A DNA stretch of 64,000 bases, from contig JAWZSP010000003.1 in assembly GCA_034401135.1 (NCBI GenBank), positions 3,224,001 to 3,288,000 on the forward strand, read 5' to 3'. Below, piece by piece: positions 50,269-61,658 of the stretch. The number at the start of each line of letters is the position of its first letter. The stretch's first letter is position 1. The notes beneath the pieces are model-generated. The model searched no databases. It was not told the DNA's origin and saw only the letters and a program-made list of their open reading frames with translations. A program made the translations under genes and the position numbers. Origin of the DNA: Volutella citrinella (taxonomy: Eukaryota; Ascomycota; Sordariomycetes; Hypocreales; Nectriaceae).

Positions 50269-52651
50269 ATGAAGAAATTTCACGATCACCACTATGCGCG
50301 CCCCATGATAAGGTTCAAGTTACGGCCCAAGACGGTCCTCTTCCTCGGACTGGCTGCCATGGCCGTCTACTACACGTTTTTCAGCCGGACTACCGTCGTC
50401 CCTTATATGCACGAGACCTACCAGTACTACAACACATACGGCATCCTCGTCAGCGGCGACCCTGCCAACCCACCTCCCGTGCGAAAAGAACTGTGGGAGC
50501 TCAAGGCGAACGAGATAAAGTATTGGAAAGATCATACAGACAACGAAGACCCACTTGATGTCGAGCTGGGCTATGAGACGGACGGCAAGGACCGAGGATT
50601 TGGAGACCTCGGCAAACTGCAGCACGAGAAGGACATGAGAAAGGAATGGAGACATGCCTACAGCGTCACCGCGAAGTCAGTGCTTTCCCTCTCCAGCTCG
50701 AGATATAAAAAAAAGACAGGTTACTGATTGAAGGCCAAACAGGTTGCCCGGTTCCGATCTAATCTACGGGAATACATTGGCCACGCTTGAACACCAAGAC
50801 GACCGCAGCGAAGAATTAGCCCAGCACTTGCGATACGACCCTAATGCCGATGTCGAGTTCACTGCCGAAAAACCTGTCCGCTACAATCCCTATCCCAAAT
50901 ATAATGGCGAAGAGTGGAAGAAAGCGGGCTATGCGCCGCAGGTACCTTGCAAGGGTGCCAATGGACAGTACATTCAAGATCTGCTCGTATTCAAGGGTCG
51001 TCCCCGTGATTGGCCCTCGCCAAAATTCGGCAGCTACAAGGTCATGAACCTAGATGAGAACATCTGCTGGGAGCGGGAGACGCGACTTGGGCCCTACGGC
51101 CTGGTGCCCCAATTCAAGGGGTCCGGCGACGGATGGACTCGCCTGGATTGGAACACTGTCAACTGGGGCGACTTGCAACGCGCTTGCGTCCACCTGAACG
51201 CCGATCGATTTGGCTCCGGGAAGGACAGGAAGAACGAATATTTGAACATCTATCCTAGCTCCGAGTATGCAGTAGGGTCCAACCCAGTCCATGAGAAGGT
51301 GCTCCGGAGAGAGGACGATGGGCCTGGAGACGCCGAGGCCCAAGATGCAGAGAAGGATAACCATTCACAACAAAAGCGAACTATCCAAGGGGGATACAAG
51401 GCTCAGCCACGAACCGCTATTCTTCTTCGATCGTTCACTGGGAAGATGTATACGGAAAACGACAAGCAGAACATTCGAGCCCTAGTCAATGAGCTGTCAC
51501 TCGGAACCGGCGGCGAGTATGAGGTCTTCCTGCTGGTTCAGGTCAAGGATAACGCTTTCCGAATCTTCGATGACCCCCAGGCCTACCAATGGGTCCTCCA
51601 AGAGAGCGTGCCTCCCGAATTCCAGGGGATGACTATTCTTTGGAACGACGAGGCCGTGTGGAATCTCTACCCCAAGCTAACTGACGACGAGGCGCGCAAT
51701 GTGCATACCGCACAGTGGCTCTCCGTCCAGAAATTCAGTCAGGACCATCCCGAATTTGACTACGTCTGGAATTGGGAGATGGATTTTCGATTCCCTGGTC
51801 ATCACTATGAACTTCTCGAGAAGTTGTCAAGCTTCGCAAAAAAGCAGCCTCGAAAAGGCCTCTGGGAGAGGAACGAGCGATATTACATCCCCAGCTTCCA
51901 CGGTGACTACGACACAGATTTCCGGAAGGATATCGAACGCCGCTACGGTGACAACACTATCTGGGGCCCAATTGACTTGCCATTCATCAAGCCCATCGGC
52001 CCAAAACCGCCTTCCTCTACCCCCAAGGGCGACAATTACGTATGGGGCGTTGGAGAGGACGCCGATCTCATCACTGTCGGGCCTATTTTCAACCCCATCA
52101 ACAGCAATTGGGTCATTGCCAACAATGTTTGGGGATATAATGACACAAACCACAAGTCAAAGGATCTGCCCAGGCGCACCACCATCGTCACACAGTCTCG
52201 CGTCTCAAGGAAGCTGTTGAACATGATGCACGTCGAAAACATGCGCGGCAACCACGTCGCATCCGAAATGACGCCCCAGACCGTCGCCCTCCTACATGGC
52301 CTAAAGGCGGTCTATGCTCCGCACCCCATGTTCACGGATCGTGATTGGAACGGAGATTTCCTCAACAAGTGGTTTAACCCTGGTGAGAACGGGGAGTCTG
52401 GCGGCCGCGGCAGCCCGATGGGTTGGGGACGCGAAAGGCGATACCAGGGCGTCACCTGGTACTACCGCGCAGTGCCCCCGAATCGTCTGTTCAACAATTG
52501 GATGGGTTGGACAGATACCGGGATCGGCGGCCCCAACTGGGAAGTGACACACGGGCGCCCTTGTCTGCCTCAAGTTATGTTGCATCATGTCAAGGACACC
52601 GACCCGACTCCTGATGACCACAAGACTGAATTTGAGCTTGCCTACGGCTAA
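50269..52651 (+). CDS. DUF3405-type type II membrane protein (glycosyltransferase-like)
   Basis: Coding parts are join(50269..50675, 50743..52651), 771 residues. A short basic cytoplasmic start with a His cluster (KKFHDHHYARP) leads into one hydrophobic segment at about 22-38 (TVLFLGLAAMAVYYTFF), so the rest should face the Golgi or secretory lumen. The large C-terminal domain has AILLRSFTGKMYTENDKQNIR, YEVFLLVQVKD, FDYVWNWEMDFRFPGHHYE, YVWGVGEDADLITVGPIF and HGLKAVYAPHPMF, which I associate with the fungal DUF3405 family. The WNWEMDFR and GEDADLI acidic motifs recall metal-binding motifs of GT-A type glycosyltransferases, but activity is inference. The 67-base intron rejoins AK-LPGSD. The frame is open upstream, but 50269 is the first ATG in it. 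Confidence 0.85.
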
Positions 52652-53274
52652 CTGTTGCAACCAACACATATGAGCGTTGCGACTGACTGGGGTCGCTGAC
52701 TGTGTTGCATTCTCTCAATAGAGCGCTTCAGTAGCAACCTAGCCGGACCTAAGATCTGAAACCGGGTTTCTACTTAGGCAAATCCAGCAGTGTTTTGATA
52801 GGAGGAGCAAGTTGCATGGCGAGGCGTTTGGATTTCTTCAGTAATGGCTTCAATTCACTTGGTTGTCGGCAGGATGCATTTGGTCCGGTGTCCGAGGCTA
52901 GAATGTTAAGTCCCTTGCATCTATAGAGAGGGACCGGAATTTTTAAGAGGAACTGTCCTCGTCGATAAACTCAATTAAACCAATTCCCAAGATTTCCTTC
53001 TGATGAAACTATGTGGCTCAGCCCTTCCGATGTCTGGAACGGAACTAAACCATGGATGGGCATGTCATCGTTGGGTGCCACACCGCCTGAATTCTGCCGC
53101 CTTTGGGTTGGCAGTGTCCATCGAAAGCTACAACATTGATTGTCCATCATCTCCCAATCGCATGTATACCCAACATTTGCAACACAATCGATCATTTCTC
53201 CATTTTACCCCAAGACTCGCTGAATAATACACTTGTACCGTCCAGAGCTCTATAATGTGGCTACGGGGCAAGCC
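52652..53274. other. Intergenic, DUF3405 gene to OB-like unknown
   Basis: About 620 bases, AT-richer than neighbours, holding the 3' region of one gene and the promoter of the next. No gene is seen. Confidence 0.5.
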
Positions 53275-54415
53275 ATGAGTCCTCCCCCGAGCGTGAGTCC
53301 AGCCAAGTGCTCAACTGTGCTCGAGAGATGAACAGGTCTAATACTTAGGGTAGACTCCTGCTCCGCGGAAATTCCTGCTGGCCAAGCGAGGGACGCAGGC
53401 ATCTAATACACCGAGCGGGCTTCCACGTTTCCAGCCTACGCCTCGCTTCGGGTCATCATCAGTCCCAAGGCCAACCCCGGGACGACTAGACCAGGGAGTC
53501 GAAGAAGTCGAAGAAGTAGAAGAATTAGATGACAGTGTTCAAGAAAGTTCTTCAGAAGAAGACGAGAGCCAACACGATGATGCCAGACCTGCAACGTGGA
53601 ATGGCACTTCATTGAATGACCCCATCGAGGTAGAGTCGGGCGCCGAAACGGGTTCTCTAGCGGGTAGTTTGCTCTCCTCCGAGGGACATACAGACAATGG
53701 GGGCCATAATTCTATCGACAGGGCCATGTCCGAAGAGAGTTACCTAGGCGTGCTGGGGCATGATGACTCGCCACAGCAGGGGAGACAAACCAAACGGCGG
53801 AAACTTTCCATTTCGCATATATCAGACCAAAGTCTGCCAGAGGAATACGATGTCAAGGGAGACGCGGCCAGCGAAGATGAGGGCTCCACAGAACCTGAAT
53901 CGACAGACAGCCATTCCCTTGGAGTAGAGCATGGCGCTGCGACTACCGCGTTCAGCCCAACCAGGCTCCTCCAACAGCCAACGTTCCGCCCACCACCGCG
54001 GTTCAAACCGGCCGAGGCAGACTTTCCGGTCAACGGGCTGCCAGCTGCCTTCTCGCCACAGCGGCGAGGCGCGCAGTACCTCGCCGGTGGTCTCGCTGCT
54101 GAGCTGCAGAGCTGGCTCTCAAAGGTCAAGGGGTGGGAGGGTGCCCACGCCGCTACTGCACCTAAAATGACCACCGTCGTCGTGGAGGAGGTCCGACCAT
54201 CGCGAAGGATGTACCTGGTTCGCGGACGGGTGGGCACACAGACGGCGGACGGCGAGTCTGTGAGGTTTCTCCTCGCTGGTGAGGGGCGGCTGACGGGGCT
54301 GGGCAGGAGGGCGGCTGTAGCGGTTGGCAGTATCGTCGAGGTTGGGCAACCTATGTGGGAGGTGGAATTGGACGGCATGTCGTGGATAGTGGCATGTGAG
54401 TGGAGCGTGCCGTGA
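53275..54415 (+). CDS. Unrecognised nuclear-type protein with beta-rich, OB-like C-terminus
   Basis: Coding parts are join(53275..53292, 53354..54415), 359 residues. I do not recognise the family. The first exon is only MSPPPS; the 61-base intron (GTGAGT, branch CTAAT, acceptor GGTAG) leads to TPAPRKFLLAKRGTQ and PRFQPTPRFGSS, a basic motif with repeated PRF. Residues 50-190 are acidic and disordered (EEVEEVEELDDS, SSSEEDESQ), with a nuclear-signal-like QTKRRKLS. A conserved-looking region begins near 215 (FRPPPRFKP, AFSPQRRGAQYLAGGLAAEL, LSKVKGWEG). The last 90 residues alternate hydrophobic strands: TTVVVEEV, RRMYLVRGRVG, VRFLLAGEG, VAVGSIVEVGQPMWEVEL, MSWIVACEW. That strand pattern, including the V-x-G-S-x-V-E-V turn, resembles an OB fold as found in RPA, telomere and RMI proteins. 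This is inference from pattern only. Confidence 0.72.
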
Positions 54416-57400
54416 CTATAGAAGTGGTGCTATGAATGGGATAGCCAGGCGGACCAGACGTTCGGGCATTGTGACAGTGCGTGGCCCCTCGCAAAGCCTC
54501 GTTGCCCCCCTGTGCTTATAACAGGTGCTATTGAATGCATACATGCCAACGACAGAGGAAGTAATGGTCATGAGGGTTTTCAGCTGACACACCGCTCTTC
54601 TGTCTTGTTTGAATGGCTAGTCATATTGAATTCCGATTATCACATGAGTTGTTCTTACAAGATTGCTATGGGCCGCCCACGACCTCAAAGTGTTGTTTGG
54701 CACCTGGAGAAGCAGGCAACTCCGGAGCCATTCCTCCAACAATGAACATGTCAGATGATGCCGCAGGCAAGCGGGTTTGTGGACCATGTTTTTTAAAAAA
54801 AAAAAGAGGGCTTCCTAGCAACGTCTTCGAGGCCTTCTGGAAGGCCTCAAATCAGCGATGGGCGGAGCCGGGGCTCTACATGGAGCTCACGGTCAGATCC
54901 GGCACCGGTGAAGTTGACTTGCTTTTGACTAGTCATCCGCATTCTCACAATGGACGGAGACCTCCGGGTTGCGCATTATCTCGGGAGGAATAGTTTCGAG
55001 AAATCACTCCCATTCGAGGCAATGGGGGCGCGATATGACTTGCAGCAAGAGTCGTATCCCCCCACAGTTTCCAATTTGCCGCTGACGGGAATTTCTCATC
55101 CGCACCCCTTCCCCTGCGCTCGAACATTGGACTTCGGCGGCTGGAGAGATCCGAAGCCATCCATGTATTCGGCTTTGGGGACCAGTCCGTGCTACACGGG
55201 GGAGGGGGGGAGGGCCCAACTCCAGTGCCCCTGCGCCGCGCGAACCGCTACCACTGACCAGGATGGATTGACTTGCAAAGCGCCTCACCGGCGGGCCTAC
55301 AGCCCAAGAGCATTCCGAGACATGACGGTCTCTATGGGCGCGTAAATTCATCAGCTCACCGGTCGTTAGTGGTTTCTAGGCTCTTGGCCAAGTAGTCGAC
55401 AGAAGGTGTCGGTGTGGACGACGGTGACCGGGCAGATGGAAGTCGCAGAATCGGTCCGACAACTCCAGCTGAAGGTAGGAGGTAGAGAAGAAGCCGTAAC
55501 AAAGCCACTTGGGTCGTGCTGCTCACTCCTTGGATCGTGCTCAGCTAAATAGCGGCCAATGCTGGTCGGCCCGCCTGAGCTGGTTTCAAGATCGGTGCGG
55601 CTGTGGCGTTGCCCATGTTCTGGTCATCCTTCCGATCGCCAACATGTTTCAAACAGCTGGCCGTGCTGTGGAGATTTGCCACTTTGAGGGGGGATTGCTG
55701 ATGAGACAGAGGCCCTAAGGACTCGTATGCAGAGAATGGCAAGATGGCTTCTCTTGTCTCGGCAAATAGTTACGGCAGAGTTGATAGTCCTCAACCGGCA
55801 CTCGCAAAGGTTCAATCGCACCTGAAGCAGAGATCTAGGCACATTCAGCCCTTCAACGTCTGCGACTCACCGAGATACTTAAGCTGCCGGGGGTGCGGGT
55901 TTAGAACTAGGCGGCAACGCAACGCAACGCAACCAGATGATCAGGGAAACAAGCAAAAAGCAACACGGGGAATTACTCGACCAGCTGTTTTGCCAGGCTG
56001 ATGCTAATGATGTATAGGGTGGGTAAGGCACTCAAAATCCCCGCCCTTTCCCGAGACAAGTTTGAGGCCCTCTTCCTATTGCTAAAAAGGGTGAGTTAGT
56101 TCAGACACATGTGAGAACTTACAATGAACGACCGACCCGACAGACTCCTCAGATATTGCAAAAAGTAATGTGACTTCTTCAACGGGCCTCGAAACAAATT
56201 CCCGTTATCGCATAGAGGGCACCACCTTCAGGCCGGGTTGACACCCGCCTCGTATCAAGTTCAAGGTTGCCAACCAGGTACAGGAAGGGTCCTCAATTAC
56301 AGACGTGTCCGTGTTGGGCTAGGGTAAAGTCCCGAACCGAGTGCAGGTTGTCTTTAATTACCCCGGCGTCAATCACTCAACTAGAAGGAAGGCAAACTTG
56401 ACAGATCAAGACAAGCTCCAGGGAGGATGAGTATGGAACCCTCCCTGCCTCAGATTCAACCCCGCTCAGACTTGAGAGCACACCGAGAGCGGGTATTGGC
56501 CCCATGCCACGAATTGCCTTCTGGAAGTCGAATAGCGCAAAAACAGCTTCGGCATGTTCATTCACAACAAACTACCCAACAAGGCTGCTCGTTCAGCATC
56601 GGAGTGCTCGCTGAGGAAGGGGGCAATCATACAATGTGACGTCGTGCGCATGCCTGGCTCTTGGCTGCATGAAACAAACCAGGGTTAGAAGTCGTAGGGA
56701 TTGATAAAACTGCCTAACTAGAAAACGCTGGCCTCGTTTGAAGCGGGCGGGCATTGTCCTCGCGGTGAACAGCACCCCCCCATACTCGAGAGGCCAACGC
56801 CCAGGGCCGTGAATCAGGTTGCGAAATTGCGACGTCTGTTGCCGATGAAGTCGAGTGAGCATGCGCGCACCATCTCCGCTGGTCAGTCAGGATGTGCTGG
56901 CCGCCTGGCCACGGGCGCGAAGCTTGGCATCCGCCTCTTGGATGGTATTCACCCAGCGAACTGATCCATTCCGCCCGCTACACCTGCATTGCCTGCATCG
57001 TCTGCATAGTCCGTCCGGCTGCGAGCTCGTACTGGCATCCTCCTTCTGGCCGGATGCGGCAGAGTGCTTGTGCGCACAGGACTCACCTGAAACACTGCCT
57101 TTTACTTACCTGCAAGTTCATGGTCAAGACAATTCGTTTTCATGCAGCCCGATCCTGGCCCGCATGCCCCAGGACGGTGGATGGATGGACCTGCACTAGC
57201 GGTTGGTAGCGGCTGCTGTAGCGCCCTGTAGTTGGATGCGCAGAGGGTCTAGGGCAATGATTCTTGGGCCGGCCGTCTTTCTCTCTGGTAGCTGGCGGAC
57301 ACCTTTGGGTATCGCATGGGCCTCCACAATGCCGCACCGCAGCACCTCACCTCGACTAATGGCGTCCTCAGCCCTCTGGACTCACCGACGATTGGTGGAC

Positions 57401-57577
57401 GGATTCTGTCTTGTCCCTGGCCTGCCTTACGCCCGCATGAAGCGTCGCGTCTCGTCAAGCAACGGATCATCCATGGATGCCGGGGTGCTTCTAAAAACAG
57501 AGGCGGAAACCCACGGTGGTGGATGGGTGGGAGATTGGAGGATCTACAGTATGATATGATACGCAGCACGTACACAG

Positions 57578-57640
57578 CACCCGCCCAGCACGGCAGCAGC
57601 ACCTGCCCAGCGCCTGCCCAGCGCCTGCCCGGCACCTGAG
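57578..57640. repeat. Short imperfect tandem repeat, CCTGCCCAGCG unit
   Basis: An 11-base unit CCTGCCCAGCG occurs twice exactly and twice with changes within about 60 bases of non-coding DNA. It is a minor minisatellite. Confidence 0.6.
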
Positions 57641-58948
57641 GCATCACGCCCGAAGGCCCCCGCTGCAGCGTCATCGAACACCTTCCGTGGCCGCAGCTCG
57701 GCAGGACACATGGGCGGGCGGGCTTCTTTCAAGGCCCTGCACATCATCATCATACCCGGTCCGAATCCAGCCATTCCCGGCACGCTAGACTGGAACACCA
57801 CATGAAAGCATTTGCCCGCGAGGCTACCTGGCCCGTATCACTTCAGGTGTGGCTTGTCGATTGCGCATACGGACCACGGCCCAATGGGAAACCCACAAGC
57901 CGTCGGCTGCTTGAATGCTCAGCTCGCCGTGCGACCACTCGAACCCAGCACGCCTTAGCCTTGTCGACTTGCAGCAGCCCCGTACAAAGATAGATGCTGC
58001 TATGACTACTCCTACTAGTGGTAAATCGGAAAGTAGTACAACGCACCTCAGCGGCCCAGCCTTTTACGAAGTAGCATTGTGCTATTCCAGGCGCAACCCA
58101 TGGCCAAACAAGCACCAGGATCCTTGCGTCGGAAAGTCGCACCCGAACTTCCTGGTCGAGTTTTCGCAGTACGTTCCGTAAAGCTCACACGAGACGAAAT
58201 TTTGCTCATCAGATCGGCGCCCTTATCTGCTGAGTGCCGGAGCTTGCCTGACACTAGCTGGCGGACACGAGGAGAAGCTGAACAGTGTGGGCGAGGGCCG
58301 CCTTGAAGGATGCTTGCCCTACTCCTAGCCCGGTGGCTCGACCTCGCGTTCAGAGGGAAAGCTGCATGTTCAGCACGAAGCACGGTTCACCAATTACTAC
58401 TAGTGCGCTTCATTTCGTTGAAGACTGGCCGCCCGCCTGATGAACAGCTGATCGAGAGCGGTGTGTCGTTGGCCTCCAAGCCACATTGCCACTCCTCGCC
58501 CACACGTCAGTCACTGCATCATCGTCAGCGCCATGGTCCGCTTGGTGCCGGCCGATGATGAGCCTCTAGTCGCCCTTTACGTGCCACGCTGCAGGAACAT
58601 GGACGACTGGAAAGGCAAAAGAAGCAAAGAGGAGGGGGTAAAGAAAAATGAAGGAAAAATTCCCCGGTTAGCGCTTCAAGGTCTTGCCGGAACATCGAAC
58701 CGACATCTGGAACTCGACCCTTCAGCGCGCCTTATTACGCTAGCCCCCACAACCCGGGCGTGCATGGATCCCCGGTACAGTATGCGCATGAATTGATGGA
58801 GTGGCTTTTGCTGACTTGGCTGAAACTTACCCGCTCCTGTTTGGGAGTCTTGGACTCCGTACACTTCCTTGATTGCCGACCCTTGCATACCCTTCAACAA
58901 CGACTCCCCGGCTTTTGAGCATGCACACGTGAAACACATTCGAGTTTG

Positions 58949-58968
58949 TCTCTCTCTCTTTCTCTCTC
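58949..58968. repeat. TC dinucleotide-rich microsatellite
   Basis: An interrupted run of TC repeats on the plus strand in the gene-poor region. Confidence 0.6.
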
Positions 58969-59420
58969 AGAGCCTCCCACCCGTGACGCACACTTGGAGT
59001 CTGTGCCGCGGCCCCCAATCCCCTCCCCCCCCCACCTGGCATTGTCCTCCATTCATTGCCGAAAAGGCCAAGAGCTTATCCGCCGCGCAGCGCCCCTTCT
59101 ACTTTCGCGCTGAGGCTTCTGTCTCCACCCGCCGGTTTCGTGATGCGATGGTTCTGTTGACGCTATGACACCATGGCATGGACCGCACCAATGGACAACG
59201 CTGGCCAGACCAGAGATGCGGCCAAAGGATGCAGCTTGATCGTATCGCGGGCGCTTGGCCCGCTGAGTAGTTCTGGAGCTGCAGGCTGCAGGTGATCCTT
59301 GCCGAAGTCGTACGGTTGAAAAACATTGCTGAAGTTACAACCAAAGATGCTACGTCGACTCGGCGGCTCAAGTGGGCTGGTTGTTGGAGGCAAGCGGTCC
59401 TGACCAACCCGAGCATGGGC

Positions 59421-59447
59421 ACGACGACGACAACAACAACAACAACA
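59421..59447. repeat. Compound (ACG)n(ACA)n microsatellite
   Basis: Three ACG units are followed by about six CAA units in non-coding DNA. Confidence 0.65.
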
Positions 59448-61361
59448 GAATGGCCGTGCCACGACTAGTTGACACAATGACGGCTTGATGGCTGCGCACC
59501 TCTCAAGGAAACCTGTGCGTGGCAGACAGTATCTGGGTGCAAATAAACTAGACCCAGTAGTAACCTGCTCAAAGCGGGTCCCTTGCTATCAGAGACCAAC
59601 CTGAAAAAACCTGACTCAGGACATTCGAATCTCTGGTTGGTTTTCAGCATTGTCGAGTTGGCCTGTTTGGAGCTTCCCATCCAGCTGAACATTTCCCCGA
59701 TGCCACAATCATCCTGTAGCCACGCCCGGGCATTTTAGTCGATTCAACAGTTCCGTTGGTGACTTTGTGCGACCCACGTGCGACTGTTGATCTCCTGTCG
59801 ATTCTATGGACCATGGAGCAGAGGCCCCGTCCAAGGATGGTTCTGTACTTCGTGAAGCCCATCGAGTTGTCCCTGAAGAATGTTTCATGCATATCAGCCT
59901 GCAGATCGACTGGGTGCTGCGCCCCGATGACCCTCATCGAGAGAGTAAGGACGTCAGGACCGAGTGCCCACCCACCCTCAACTTTGTCGCTGCTCGGCAC
60001 AACAGCTGTTACTAGGATGGCCCAAGCCCCTGGTCTCTGCCCGCCACGTCCGGACAATTTTTCCTGTGGAGATCATGGTTCGGACGGGGCACTCGACGCC
60101 ATGATCTACGTACAGTACGACCCGTCCTGGTCAGGCAGCAGGGGTGTGGCACTCCCGTGGTCTAAAGCTCGGCCACACCAGACCATAATGGCCACATCGT
60201 CACTGCCGCGACATCTGGGCTCTCCAGGGCCCGGATGGCCCATCGCACGACCCGGGCGACATACTGTGGAGTGGATTAGTTTTGCCTCAGGTAGCTCTGT
60301 CTTCATCTCGGCCTCCCAAGATGGCCCGGAGCAGAGCACATGCGCCTCAGGGGGGGAGTTGGGCCCAGATTTACAACCCCAAGGGACTACGTTTTGAGGA
60401 CCATTGACCCATATACTAAGGCAAGCAAGCTCTATGGGAGCGCCTCAAGCTATCGGCTGCGACATTGGCCCTGCACTCGTCATGCCCGGCTCCTTGGGAC
60501 AACAGTTCTCCACGCAGAGTGCAACATTTACCCTGCTTCTATGTCGCTATTCCAGCTCCACCACCATCTTTCTTTTCTTCTTCGTCCTCGTCTTTCCCTT
60601 CCCTGCTCTCCCAATGGCCTCTTTCCTCCCGACTCCCATTGACGTCTGCTTTGTTTCCTGTCAGTGTACGGGCGGGAAGCACCCTGGATCCCGGTCGTGG
60701 TGGGTGGTGGGCCAGACAGCGTACGGGTGCTTGATCCACGCCCCGGCCTGAGCCTGAGCTCAACCCCCCGCCCAAACCCCAACCCCAAACGACTACCGTC
60801 TTCGAACCCTACGCCCTCTTCATGCGTTGTTCACATCGTCAAAGCGTCTGACCAGCATTTCATTTACGCCGCTAATTCGTCTCGTCTTTTCCTTAATCAT
60901 CCCCTAGGCCCCCCAAGCCCGCCGTCTCCTGCTGTTGGTCTTCCTCCTTCCCCCGCCTATCGGTTGCTGCTGTTAGTTGTCTTCAACCTGCGCCAACACC
61001 CGTCTAAGCAACACCTGGATTCATCGCCAAACCCCAAAGCCTAGCGACGCCGGCCCGGAGTCGTGTAAAGTTGCTTCCCGTCAATCCGCTGAGGCCGAGT
61101 TTCCCTTCCGGAGCAAGTAGAGGGGCAGTGACCACTCCAGCCCTCAGACAGACCCCTCGACATCGCCAGCCTCTCCACCCTCCACTTCTTCCCTTCGTAT
61201 TAAAACAGTGGACATATTACGCCCTTCCTGCAGCTCATCCGACCACGACTTGATCTCCAAGAGTGGGAGCGGCTCGGGCAGCGCCGCGTTTCCAAATCGC
61301 CTTCGCCCGATACAAAACCCACCACCCAGCGGCACCACCCCTCCCCCAAACTTCTTACCGC

Positions 61362-61397
61362 ATGGATAATATATCTCTCCTATCCTTCTCCGCCTAA
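61362..61397 (+). promoter_or_regulatory. Upstream ORF 1 (11 codons)
   Basis: ATG at 61362 starts MDNISLLSFSA and stops with TAA at 61395-61397, about 260 bases before the main start. It matters only if the transcript begins upstream of it, which the pyrimidine-rich leader makes likely but does not prove. Confidence 0.4.
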
Positions 61398-61587
61398 TTT
61401 AATCAGTAATCGCTCTTGGGACCCTATTATTCCGTTGGACCGACTTCCTGGGTGGCTATTCTCGCGAAACCCTTGAGGAGTGTACTATTCCTTGATCCAC
61501 GGCCACGATCCGGCCTTGACAACCATTAATATTATTGTCGACTTTTAATCTTGGATTTCGACTCGCATAATTACAAAGAATCAACAA

Positions 61588-61623
61588 ATGATCGCAAAAG
61601 ACTCGAAAAACTCGTACATTTAA
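61588..61623 (+). promoter_or_regulatory. Upstream ORF 2 (11 codons)
   Basis: ATG at 61588 starts MIAKDSKNSYI and stops with TAA at 61621-61623, 35 bases before the main ATG at 61659. With the first, it gives two short upstream ORFs of equal length in the presumed leader, a layout known to reduce translation of fungal regulators. Confidence 0.45.
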
Positions 61624-61658
61624 TCAGCATCAGCACATCCAGAAGTTTCAATTTCACA

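Larger units (their letters stand above)
54416..61658. other. 7.2-kb gene-poor region upstream of putative regulator
   Basis: The largest space in the window. I find no domain-bearing frame, tRNA or transposon. It holds small repeats near 57.6, 58.95 and 59.4 kb. From about 60.5 kb on the plus strand it is pyrimidine-rich with long C/T runs, as expected of a promoter and long leader for the gene starting at 61659. Two short upstream ORFs at its end are listed separately. Confidence 0.5.

Noticed and set aside
54829..54848. Short perfect hairpin GAGGCCTT-CTGG-AAGGCCTC
   Set aside because: A single 8-base stem in non-coding DNA with no T run or partner repeat is expected by chance in 64 kb.
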